From the NCBI RefSeq assembly GCF_030582395.1, contig NZ_CP104382.1:62001-126000 (forward strand): 64,000 bases of DNA, given 5' to 3'. The notes below the pieces were generated by a model. It ran no database searches and was not told where the DNA came from. It was given only the letters and a program-made list of their open reading frames with translations. Within the stretch, counting starts at the first letter, position 1, and every line of letters starts with the position of its first letter. The translations under genes were made by a program, and so were the position numbers. Below, piece by piece: positions 1-7,245 of the stretch. The stretch is from Ralstonia pickettii (GTDB lineage Bacteria > Pseudomonadota > Gammaproteobacteria > Burkholderiales > Burkholderiaceae).

Positions 1-2
1 GC

Positions 3-470
3 GCATTGCAGGTATCGAACCTGGTCGGCCATGCGATTGCGCCGAATGCGCGCTTTGTCTGCGCGTCGCCTGCGTTCGTGAAGCGCTTCGGTTTGCCGGA
101 AACGCCCGATGACCTTGCCGCGCTGCCTTGCATCGTTCTGCGCGAGAACAAGGAGGACGTGTCGCTCTGGCACTTCAGCAAGGGCCGAACGAGCCGCAGC
201 GTGCGCGTGCCCAGGCCGCTCATCTGCAACGACGGCGATGTCATCCGCCAGTGGGCGTGCGAGGGGCGCGGCGTGATCCTGCGCTCGGAATGGGATGTCG
301 CCGACGACCTGCGCGCAGGCCGCCTCCTGCGATTGCTGCCCGGCTGGAAGGCGCCGGACGCCAACGTGATCGCCCTCACGCACAACCGCGCGGGGTTGCC
401 GCAACGCAGGCGTCACTTCATGCAGGCGCTGCAAGGCCGTTTCAAGCCGCAGCCACCGTGGCGTGCTTGA
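3..470 (+). CDS. LysR-type regulator, C-terminal effector-binding part (5' end outside window)
   Basis: This reading frame is already open at the window edge, so only the last about 155 residues are present. The visible part matches the second half of the LysR substrate-binding domain: the stretch reading IAPNARFVCASPAF resembles the usual 'apnrrvlCASPaYl' strand, followed by a conserved CIVLRE segment, a GDVIRQWACEGRGVIL segment (the 'a...GlGia.l' element of the family) and a terminal LLPGW. The DNA-binding winged helix lies upstream and cannot be checked. It is followed by 103 bases and a HAD gene on the same strand, which need not be its target. Family assignment is fairly sure; the effector is unknown. 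Confidence 0.8.
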   Translation, partial: ALQVSNLVGHAIAPNARFVCASPAFVKRFGLPETPDDLAALPCIVLRENKEDVSLWHFSKGRTSRSVRVPRPLICNDGDVIRQWACEGRGVILRSEWDVADDLRAGRLLRLLPGWKAPDANVIALTHNRAGLPQRRRHFMQALQGRFKPQPPWRA

Positions 471-573
471 TGTAGCACTACTGAATCTTTGATTCAAGCC
501 AGCTTCACCGAAAGCCGGTGCGGGGTACCTACAATCGGCTGCATCGATCCCTACCGATTTGCAGGTGACCAGC

Positions 574-1242
574 GTGAACGTTTCCACCGCCTCCACCGTG
601 TCTCCCGACACCGGCTATCCCAAGGCCATCCTGTTCGATCTGCTGACCGCGTTGCTCGATTCGTGGTCGCTCTGGAACCGCGCTGCCGGCTCCGAACAGG
701 CAGGCCGCACTTGGCGCGCCGAGTATCTGCGGCTCACGTACGGCTGTGGCACGTACGTTCCTTATGAAGCGATGGTGCGGCAGGCCGCGCAGAACGTCGG
801 CTTGCCGGCTTCCGCGCCCGAAGCGCTCGAAGCGAACTGGTTGCAGCTCGCACCGTGGAGTGGCGCTGCGCAGGCGCTGGCCCAGCTCCAGCCGCACTGC
901 AAGCTGGCCGTGGTCACCAACTGTTCGGAACGGCTGGGCCGGCAAGCCGCCGCGCTGTTGCCGATCACGTGGGATGTCGTCATCACGGCCGAGCAGGCCG
1001 GCGTGTACAAGCCCGACCCGAAGCCGTATCGCATGGCCCTCGAGCAGCTTGGCGTGGAGGCGGCCGACGCGGCATTTGTGGCGGGCTCCAGCTACGACAT
1101 GTTCGGCACGGCGGCCGTCGGCCTGCGCACGTATTGGCACAACCGGATCGGCCTGACGCCGGTGGAGGGCGCCCAGTTGCCGGAAATCACCTCGCCCACG
1201 CTGGACGATCTGCTGCCTTGGGCCCGCCGTTTTGCAGCATGA
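574..1242 (+). CDS. HAD-superfamily hydrolase (haloacid dehalogenase-like)
   Basis: Hydrolase of the HAD subfamily IA, about 222 residues. With the GTG start at 574, the nucleophile is Asp22 in ILFDLLTALLDSW (motif I), motif II is Thr115/Asn116 in AVVTNCSERL, the motif III lysine is Lys146 in YKPDPKPYRMAL and motif IV is around GSSYDMFG (Asp175). The usual glycine of the dehalogenase 'DxYGTL' motif is absent, so a substrate other than 2-haloacids is possible. The start at 574 is preferred because AGGTGA lies 5 bases upstream; TTG 559 and GTG 565 are alternatives. It ends 10 bases before the PLP enzyme gene and probably forms an operon with it. The true substrate cannot be read from the sequence. 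Confidence 0.82.
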   Translation: MNVSTASTVSPDTGYPKAILFDLLTALLDSWSLWNRAAGSEQAGRTWRAEYLRLTYGCGTYVPYEAMVRQAAQNVGLPASAPEALEANWLQLAPWSGAAQALAQLQPHCKLAVVTNCSERLGRQAAALLPITWDVVITAEQAGVYKPDPKPYRMALEQLGVEAADAAFVAGSSYDMFGTAAVGLRTYWHNRIGLTPVEGAQLPEITSPTLDDLLPWARRFAA

Positions 1243-1252
1243 GGATGCAACC

Positions 1253-2401
1253 ATGACCACCGACACACACGTGATTGACACCATCGACACGCCCGCAGCG
1301 TTGATCGACCTGCCGCGCATGCAGCACAACATCGCCCGCATGCAGCACCGCATGAACGCGCTGGGCGTGAAATTCCGCCCGCATGTGAAGACCACCAAGT
1401 GCCTCGACGTCGTACGCGCACAGGTGGCGGCCGGCGCGCAGGGCATCACCGTATCGACGTTGAAGGAGGCCGAGGCCTTCTTTGCCGCCGGTATCAAGGA
1501 CATCCTGTACGCCGTGGGCATTGTCGCCACCAAGCTGCCGCGTGCGATGGCGCTGCGCAAGCGTGGCTGCGATCTCAAACTCGTGGTCGACAACGCCGAG
1601 GCCGCGCATGCGGTCGTCGACTACGCCCGCGCACACGGCGAGCGCTGTGAAGTGTGGATCGAAGTCGACACCGATGGGCACCGCTCCGGCATCACGCCCG
1701 AGCAGGACGCGCTCCTGGAAGTCGGCCGCATCCTGAAAAACGGCGGCATCGACGTGGGCGGCGTGATGACGCACGCCGGCTCCAGCTACGATCTGAACGA
1801 CCGCGCCGCGCTGGCCGCATTGGCCGAGCAGGAGCGCGCCGGTTGCCTGCGCGCGGCGCAGCGCTTGCGCGAAGCCGGGGTGCCCTGCGCAGCGGTAAGC
1901 GTGGGTTCCACCCCAACGGCGTTGGCCACCGAACACCTCGAAGGCGTGACGGAGGTGCGCGCCGGCGTCTATGTGTTCTTCGATCTGGTCATGCACAACG
2001 TGGGCGTGTGTGCGATGGACGAGATTGCACTGAGCGTGCTGACCACCGTGATCGGTCATCAGCCCGACAAAGGCTGGGTGATCGTCGATGCGGGATGGAT
2101 GGCGATGAGCCGAGACCGCGGCACCGCCAAGCAGTCGCATGACTTTGGCTACGGGCAGCCGTGCACGCTCGACGGTACGCCGCTCGAAGGGCTCACGCTG
2201 ATCGGCGCGAACCAGGAGCACGGCATTCTGGCGGCCAGCGATGGCTCGGCGCGTGAAGACCTTGTGGCACGCTTTCCTGTCGGCACGAAGCTGCGTGTGC
2301 TGCCGAACCATGCGTGCGCCACGGGGGCGCAGTTTCCGGAGTATCTGGCGGTGTCGTCGCGGGGTGTGGTGCAGACGTGGGCGCGGTTCCACGGCTGGTG
2401 A
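1253..2401 (+). CDS. D-threonine aldolase / D-serine dehydratase-type (DSD1 family) PLP enzyme
   Basis: Fold-type III PLP enzyme of the alanine-racemase-like D-threonine aldolase/DSD1 family, 382 residues. The predicted Schiff-base lysine is Lys46 in RPHVKTTKC, close to the N terminus as in the family. The C-terminal metal site is visible as NHAC with His353 and Cys355, the His/Cys pair that binds zinc in eukaryotic-type D-serine dehydratase and the corresponding His/Asp pair in D-threonine aldolase. This supports cleavage or dehydration of a D-hydroxy-amino acid such as D-threonine, D-serine or 3-hydroxy-D-aspartate; which one is not decidable here. ATG 1253 is preferred over in-frame TTG 1232 because GAGGA sits just upstream. 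Co-oriented with the preceding HAD gene. Confidence 0.85.
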   Translation: MTTDTHVIDTIDTPAALIDLPRMQHNIARMQHRMNALGVKFRPHVKTTKCLDVVRAQVAAGAQGITVSTLKEAEAFFAAGIKDILYAVGIVATKLPRAMALRKRGCDLKLVVDNAEAAHAVVDYARAHGERCEVWIEVDTDGHRSGITPEQDALLEVGRILKNGGIDVGGVMTHAGSSYDLNDRAALAALAEQERAGCLRAAQRLREAGVPCAAVSVGSTPTALATEHLEGVTEVRAGVYVFFDLVMHNVGVCAMDEIALSVLTTVIGHQPDKGWVIVDAGWMAMSRDRGTAKQSHDFGYGQPCTLDGTPLEGLTLIGANQEHGILAASDGSAREDLVARFPVGTKLRVLPNHACATGAQFPEYLAVSSRGVVQTWARFHGW

Positions 2402-2692
2402 CCCGTCCGCACCGTGTGTCAATAACGCAAGCAGCGCCCATTACGGCGTCAGGTTGGCACGGCCAGGAAGGCTTGAGGTATTCGGCGGTTGGTCACGACA
2501 CCCCACGCAATCGTCGCTGGCAGGGGGTTGTCGCGCTGTCGGTGGCGGCGTTCTGAGCGGCGCTGCTGAATCGGAGCGGGGGCTGATCGCGCAAATCTGT
2601 CGATACATTGGCGGGAGCGTTGCCGTGGCTTTGCTGGCGATTCGCTGGCGCGGGGCGCAACCGCTGCGTCACGCTGAATCCGTCCGCACAAC
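2402..2692. other. Intergenic stretch without recognisable gene
   Basis: Between the PLP enzyme gene and the terminator before the tRNA no frame shows protein-family character on either strand. Short open frames here are low-complexity Arg/Gly/Pro-rich products typical of chance frames in GC-rich DNA. Confidence 0.5.
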
Positions 2693-2729
2693 AAAAAACC
2701 CGCGAGGCTCATCGCCACGCGGGTTTTTT
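2693..2729. terminator. Bidirectional rho-independent terminator
   Basis: A perfect 12-base inverted repeat (AAAAAACCCGCG at 2693-2704 and its complement at 2718-2729) with a 13-base loop. The A-run and T-run flank the GC stem, so it can work in both directions: it ends rightward transcription from the PLP operon and leftward transcription of the tRNA-Leu gene. Confidence 0.85.
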
Positions 2730-2758
2730 GTCGCCCCTGAACTGCTTGGGACTGTGTC

Positions 2759-2843
<85 letters not shown>

Positions 2844-3013
2844 TAGGTGAGCGGCGCATTTTACCGACCGCCGAAAAATTTGCAAGCCCCTCTTTTCTGA
2901 TTGGCAGTTGCGCCCGCGTTACAGCCGTTACGCGTGTGGCGGTCTGCAGGACGGCGACCTCGCTGCTACGCTGCGGCGCAGTTCTCTGCATACCCCCAAC
3001 ATGAGGTTGATCG

Positions 3014-3841
3014 ATGATGAAACGCCGCCACGCCGCCATCGGCGCCCTGCTCGCCGCGCTTGCAACCTTTGCCCACGCCGAGCACCCGATCTGCACGATC
3101 GTGGCCGATGCCGCCACGGGCAAGGCCGTCTTGCAAGAAGGCAGGTGCGACGAGCGCGTGACCCCCGCTTCCACCTTCAAGCTGGCGCTGGCCGTCATGG
3201 GCTTTGACCACGGCTTCCTGAAAGACGAGCACACCCCGGTCGAGTACTTCAGGCGCGGCGATCCCGACTGGGGCGGCGAAGCCTGGCGCCAGCCCGTCGA
3301 CCCGGCGCTGTGGCTCAAGTATTCGGTGGTCTGGTATTCGCAGCGCATTACGCATGCAATGGGCGCGCAAGCGTTCCAGGCCTACGTGCGCAAGCTCGGC
3401 TACGGCAACATGGATGTGAGCGGCGATCCGGGCAAGAACAACGGCATGGACCGCTCGTGGATCACCTCGTCGCTGAAGATCTCGCCGGAGGAGCAAGTCG
3501 GCTTCATGCGCAGGATCGTCAACCGGCAGTTGCCGGTGTCGGCGCGGACCTACGAGATGGTGGACCGTACCGTGCAGACCTGGCAGGTGCCGGGCGGCTG
3601 GTCAGTGCAGGGCAAGACGGGCACCGCCGGCCCTGCGCCGGGCAATACCTCGCCCGATGGCACGTGGGACCAGGCGCACGCTTACGGGTGGTTTGTCGGC
3701 TGGGCCAGGAAGGGCGACAAGACGTACGTGTTTGCCAACCTGATCCAGGACGACAAGGTTGAGCCGACCTCGGGCGGCATCCGCTCGCGCGATGCGCTGC
3801 TTGCGCGCCTGCCCGAAGTGCTTGCCTTTGCCGGGCAATGA
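3014..3841 (+). CDS. blaOXA: Class D beta-lactamase, OXA-22-like
   Basis: Periplasmic serine beta-lactamase, 275 residues, the length of OXA-22, the inducible chromosomal oxacillinase known from Ralstonia pickettii. A signal peptide ends near THAHA-E (about residue 22). All class D motifs are present: STFK at 53-56 (Ser53 nucleophile, Lys56 general base), SVV at 104-106, YGN at 130-132 and KTG at 201-203. ATG 3014 is preferred because GAGG lies 7 bases upstream; ATG 3017 is the alternative. The gene stands alone between a tRNA-Leu and a convergent ArsR-type regulator, with no IS or integron elements, which fits an intrinsic gene. Exact allele needs comparison with reference OXA sequences. Confidence 0.93.
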   Translation: MMKRRHAAIGALLAALATFAHAEHPICTIVADAATGKAVLQEGRCDERVTPASTFKLALAVMGFDHGFLKDEHTPVEYFRRGDPDWGGEAWRQPVDPALWLKYSVVWYSQRITHAMGAQAFQAYVRKLGYGNMDVSGDPGKNNGMDRSWITSSLKISPEEQVGFMRRIVNRQLPVSARTYEMVDRTVQTWQVPGGWSVQGKTGTAGPAPGNTSPDGTWDQAHAYGWFVGWARKGDKTYVFANLIQDDKVEPTSGGIRSRDALLARLPEVLAFAGQ

Positions 3842-3850
3842 GCGACGGCC

Positions 3851-4576
3851 CTAGGCATGACGGTGTTCGGCCTCGCTGCGCACCGTTGCCTCATCCACGC
3901 CCAGGCGCTGATGCAACTCCTGCCAGCCCTTGGGCGTGACCAGCACCGCGCGTGAATCGCGTGCGCGCAGCATCCATCCCACATCGCACAGGCGACGCAG
4001 GAACTGCACCCCGAGCGGCCCTGCGAGGTGATGCATGCGCTCGGTCCAGTCCAGGCATTGCCGCGCCAGCCCGCGCCGCGTGGGGCGAATGGCGCGCACG
4101 TCGAGCCCCACATCGTCAAACCAGATGACGCCGGCAGGCGTGATCTCGTACTGCTTGTCGGGCATGGGCAGCAGGTAGCCGCGTGACTGCAGCGCCTGCG
4201 TGACGGCGACGCCCACCTGCCCCGCAAGGTGGTCATAGCAGCAGCGGCAGAAGCCAAGCTCCCGCGCCTTTGGGCTGGGCGTGGCGCGCCGCACGGCTGC
4301 GGCGGGCGTGATGGCGGCCAGGTGCTCCAGCGCTTGCGCCACATGGGCGCCGGCCAGCCGGAAGTACTTGTGCCGCCCCTCGGTTTCCACCACCACCAAG
4401 CCACCGTCTAGCAACTTGGCCAGGTGCGTGCTGGCCGTCTGCGCGGTGACGCCCCCAGCATGCGCCAGCTCGCCCGCAGGCAGCGCCCGCCCATCAAGCA
4501 ACGCCGTCAGCATGGCGGCCCGTGCGGGGTCGGCAATCAGGAAGGCCGTGCCGGAAAAGCTGTTTGGATGCGACAT
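3851..4576 (-). CDS. ArsR-family winged-helix transcriptional regulator
   Basis: 241-residue regulator with an N-terminal ArsR-type winged helix: 'DPARAAMLTALLDG' helix, 'LAHAGGVTAQTASTHLAKLL' recognition helix and 'TEGRHKYFRLAG' wing. The C-terminal half is an extension with GFCRCCYDHLAGQ and a further helical region, as in larger ArsR-like regulators of transporter genes. The start at 4576 has AAGGAG 8 bases upstream; an upstream in-frame codon at 4621 lacks one. It is divergent from the MFS gene at 4712 with 135 bases between starts, so repression of that transporter is a reasonable inference. The cysteines (GFCRCCYD) could sense metal or redox, but this is not proven. Confidence 0.8.
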   Translation of the reverse strand: MSHPNSFSGTAFLIADPARAAMLTALLDGRALPAGELAHAGGVTAQTASTHLAKLLDGGLVVVETEGRHKYFRLAGAHVAQALEHLAAITPAAAVRRATPSPKARELGFCRCCYDHLAGQVGVAVTQALQSRGYLLPMPDKQYEITPAGVIWFDDVGLDVRAIRPTRRGLARQCLDWTERMHHLAGPLGVQFLRRLCDVGWMLRARDSRAVLVTPKGWQELHQRLGVDEATVRSEAEHRHA

Positions 4577-4711
4577 GTCGGACTCCTTGTCATGTGGCCA
4601 TTCTAGGGAGCCGCGCGCCACGATGCTTCGACACGCATCGAAGCGTTGCCCAGGGTGCCGGCACTACGCTGGGGCCATCGCTTGCTAAAGCCAACAGCTA
4701 AAGGCCCCGAG

Positions 4712-6088
4712 ATGGATGGAATCACGATGCGACCAGCGCATGCCCACACCGCGACGCATAAGCGCCTGGTGCTGTGCGTCTTGTCAATGGCCGTGCTGGT
4801 CGCGCAGATCGACACCGCGGTCGTCAACCTGGCGGTGCGCCCGATTGGCCAGTTCTTCCACGCGGCGGTCGGCCCGCTGCAGTGGGTGATCGACGCCTAC
4901 AACCTGGCCTATGCCGCGCTGCTGCTCAGCGGCGGCCTGCTGGCTGACCTATACGGCCGGCGGCGGGCGTTTGTGTCGGGTGCAGCGGTGTTCTCGGTGG
5001 CATCCGCGCTGTGCGCACTGGCGCCGTCGATCGGGTGGCTGATCGGCGCGCGTGCCATGGCGGGTGTGGGGGCGTCGTTGATGCTGCCGGCGTCCCTGGC
5101 GATCCTGAGGGTGGTGTGGCGCGACCCGTGCGAGCGCGCGCACGCGCTGGGTGTCTGGGCGGCGTGCAACGGCCTGGCTATGGCGATCGGTCCGACGGCC
5201 GGCGGCGTGCTGGTCACCCACTTCGGCTGGCGCGCCGTGTTCTGGGTGGTGGTGCCGGTGAGCGTGGTCATCATGGCGTTGGCCGTGCGCGTCGTGCCGG
5301 AATCGTCCGACGCCGCGCATCGGCGTTTTGATGGGCTGGCCCAGGTGTTGGGCGCCATCACACTCGGGGGTCTGGCCTTTGCAGCCATCGAAGCGCATCA
5401 GGCGCCCGTCGTGGCGGCAACCTTGCTGGCCGTGGCGCTCATTGCGCTGGCGTGGTTCATCCGCGTAGAAGCGCGCCATGGCGGTGAGGCGCTGGTGCCA
5501 CTGGATCACTTTTGCGTGCGCGAGTTTCGCGGCGCCATCGTCGCCACCGCCGGCATGACGTTCGGTATGTACGGCGCGCTCTTCCTGCTGCCGCTCATGT
5601 GGCAGAGCTCCGGGCGTTTCAACGTCATTGGCGCAGGGATTGCGCTGATGCCGATGGCACTGGTCTTCGTGGCGGTGTCGCCCTTGTCGGGCACGGTAGC
5701 GCGCCGCCATGGCGCTCGGCTGGCGACCGCAGGTGGGGTGGGCATCATCGCGCTGGGGCTGCTTACGTTGGGCGCCTTTGCCGGTGCGGCATCCGTGATA
5801 CCGGCAGCCGTCGGGCTGGCACTCACAGGGCTCGGCATGGGCTTCGCCACCGGCCCGCTGATGGGCGCTGCGGTGGGCGCCGTCGGGCCGGAGCGCTCCG
5901 GCACGGCATCGGCCCTCGTCAACGTGGCGCGCATGACCGGGGCGACGATGGGCGTGGCGATTTTAGGGTCGGTGTATGCCGTTTGCGGCAGCGGTGCATC
6001 GGGGTTGCGCATGGCCATGCTGTGCGGTGGCGTGGTGCAGCTCGCATGCGCCGTCGTGGCGTGGCGGCATGGTGCTGATCCCCAGTAA
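4712..6088 (+). CDS. MFS efflux transporter, DHA2 (14-TMS drug:H+ antiporter) type
   Basis: 459-residue inner-membrane transporter with many hydrophobic helices. The early segment VAQIDTAVVNLAV and the WVIDAYNLAYAALLL stretch are the antiporter-type 'D-x-t-i-v-n-v-A-l-P / W-v-x-t-a-Y-x-L' signatures of the DHA2 (EmrB/QacA) family, followed by LADLYGRRRAF (motif A). Start at 4712 is chosen because AAAGG lies 7 bases upstream; ATG 4727 is possible. Divergently placed from an ArsR-type regulator. Likely exports a toxic or antibiotic-like compound; substrate unknown. Confidence 0.85.
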   Translation: MDGITMRPAHAHTATHKRLVLCVLSMAVLVAQIDTAVVNLAVRPIGQFFHAAVGPLQWVIDAYNLAYAALLLSGGLLADLYGRRRAFVSGAAVFSVASALCALAPSIGWLIGARAMAGVGASLMLPASLAILRVVWRDPCERAHALGVWAACNGLAMAIGPTAGGVLVTHFGWRAVFWVVVPVSVVIMALAVRVVPESSDAAHRRFDGLAQVLGAITLGGLAFAAIEAHQAPVVAATLLAVALIALAWFIRVEARHGGEALVPLDHFCVREFRGAIVATAGMTFGMYGALFLLPLMWQSSGRFNVIGAGIALMPMALVFVAVSPLSGTVARRHGARLATAGGVGIIALGLLTLGAFAGAASVIPAAVGLALTGLGMGFATGPLMGAAVGAVGPERSGTASALVNVARMTGATMGVAILGSVYAVCGSGASGLRMAMLCGGVVQLACAVVAWRHGADPQ

Positions 6089-6163
6089 TGGCACTGGGCC
6101 TTTTCCAATGTCCCCGATTTTTTTCGATGCATGACCGCAGGCGAGGCCACCCGATGCACAGCC

Positions 6164-6193
6164 AAAAAAATACCCGGCGAGGGGATTGCCGGG
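6164..6193 (-). terminator. Rho-independent terminator, minus strand
   Basis: On the minus strand CCCGGC (6193-6188), a 9-base loop and GCCGGG (6178-6173) are followed by TATTTTTTT. The U-tract gives the direction. No annotated large gene reads into it from the right, so something on the minus strand between 6194 and about 6900 is probably transcribed. Confidence 0.7.
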
Positions 6194-6343
6194 CTAAGTG
6201 GGATGAAAATTCGTACGACAGAGCCACCTTACAAGTATTTCTTTTGTCAGATTGAAAACAAACTCAAAACAACGCGCGGTTTTGAATGTTTGCTCTAAAG
6301 AAACGGGTGCTTGAATTTGAGGCGTGTGCGGGTTTTTCCTCAT
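6194..6343 (-). CDS. Possible 49-residue small protein ending at a terminator
   Basis: A 50-codon minus-strand frame from ATG 6343 to TAG 6194, whose stop codon touches the stem of the terminator at 6164-6193. The product starts MRKNPHTPQI and its C-terminal half is hydrophobic/basic (around CFEFVFNLTKEILVRW). Base composition is clearly poorer in GC than neighbouring genes. No good Shine-Dalgarno precedes the ATG, and I recognise no family. It could equally be the 3' part of a non-coding RNA transcript; reported because of the stop-terminator juxtaposition. Confidence 0.25.
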   Translation of the reverse strand: MRKNPHTPQIQAPVSLEQTFKTARCFEFVFNLTKEILVRWLCRTNFHPT

Positions 6344-6471
6344 GGCTGCGCCATTTGCGGCCGGGTGGCAAACGATTTCCCCTTGAAGAAGTAATCACAA
6401 TGTCAAAGGCTTGGCAGATAAAAAATTGAGTTGAAAGCCAACAAGAAAGATCAGCGTTGTTTTAAATGAAT

Positions 6472-6513
6472 CCGGATGATCTCGGCAATGCATTCTTTTA
6501 ATTGCCGATCCGG
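6472..6513. repeat. Interrupted hairpin
   Basis: CCGGAT (6472-6477), 5 unpaired bases, CGGCAAT (6483-6489), an 11-base loop, then ATTGCCG (6501-6507) and ATCCGG (6508-6513). The 13 paired positions with an asymmetric bulge are more typical of a folded RNA than of an operator. Confidence 0.5.
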
Positions 6514-6693
6514 CGTGTAGGTGGGTTGCCACGCGCCCGTCAGCACGCACATCCCTGCACGAGTAGGGGCAATCGGATGCGCCGGGATCGCGTACTACAT
6601 GGCACGGCCCGTGGGCATGCGCCGCAGTCGGTGACCCCACAGCGACGCTGCACGCGCAGAAACCCTGCGCACTTCAGGGCCTATGCTGCGCCA

Positions 6694-6740
6694 CACCAAG
6701 CACAACGGGGAGCCACTGCGGCTCCCCGTTGTGCTTGGTG
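6694..6740. repeat. Perfect 21-bp inverted repeat with 5-base loop
   Basis: The arm 6694-6714 (begins CACCAAGCAC, ends GGGGAGCC) is exactly complementary to 6720-6740, loop ACTGC. There is no T-run on either side, so it is not a classical terminator, although it would be extremely stable in RNA. Confidence 0.85.
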
Positions 6741-6879
6741 CCATGCGGCACCGTGGCCGCTTGCGCGTTTGGCGCATGCAATCGGCGGGTGTCTGTCGTG
6801 ACAGGAATTCGTGAAAACCCTAGGAAACCCGCGCCCACCTTAGCGATTGGTTATTTCATGCGAAAAGTCTACGCTTACT

Positions 6880-6893
6880 ACGTAGTACTACGT
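6880..6893. promoter_or_regulatory. 14-bp perfect palindrome upstream of the permease operon
   Basis: ACGTAGTACTACGT is self-complementary without spacer and lies 173 bases before the DUF3311 start. It resembles a dimeric regulator site; the cognate factor is unknown. Confidence 0.35.
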
Positions 6894-7065
6894 GTGGCTG
6901 CTGCGTACAGGTGCGGATGGTCCTTCAGAACGCGCGCGATCACAGTGCGCCGGATAACAACAAAGGCGGAAAGCAATCCGTCAGACCTCCGTCTGGTCGC
7001 GCATCGGGCGTGGCACCTCACCTGTTCAAAACAACATCCGAAGTCCCCGAACTAGGAGACAACCC

Positions 7066-7245
7066 ATGAAGTTCTTGCTCGCACTGCCTTTCATCGGCCT
7101 GCTGTGGGTGCCGTTCTACAACCAGGAAACGCCGGCGCTCTTCGGCTTTCCGTTCTTCTACTGGTACCAGTTCCTGTGGGTGCCGATCACCTCGCTGCTG
7201 ATCTGGATCGTCTTCAAGAACGGTCAGAGCAAAGGAGAAGAATGA
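7066..7245 (+). CDS. DUF3311 small membrane protein, partner of the MctP permease
   Basis: 59-residue protein with two hydrophobic segments (about residues 2-18 and 30-50) starting MKFLLALPFIGLLWVPFYN, the layout of DUF3311 proteins that are regularly encoded just before sodium:solute symporters of the MctP/YhjB type. TAGGAG lies 10 bases upstream of the ATG. Its stop codon overlaps the start of the next gene (ATGA), so the two are translationally coupled and the protein probably assists the permease in the inner membrane. Confidence 0.8.
   Translation: MKFLLALPFIGLLWVPFYNQETPALFGFPFFYWYQFLWVPITSLLIWIVFKNGQSKGEE

Larger units (their letters stand above)
6344..7065. other. Gene-poor, structured intergenic region
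   Basis: About 720 bases with no convincing gene. The left part (to about 6500) is unusually AT-rich for this genome. It holds an interrupted hairpin (6472-6513), a 21-bp perfect hairpin (6694-6740) and a 14-bp palindrome (6880-6893), listed separately. Confidence 0.5.

Noticed and set aside
1187..2422. 411-codon minus-strand frame opposite the D-threonine aldolase-type gene
   Set aside because: Arg/His/Ala/Gly-rich product without family character; a codon-bias shadow of the well-supported plus-strand enzyme.
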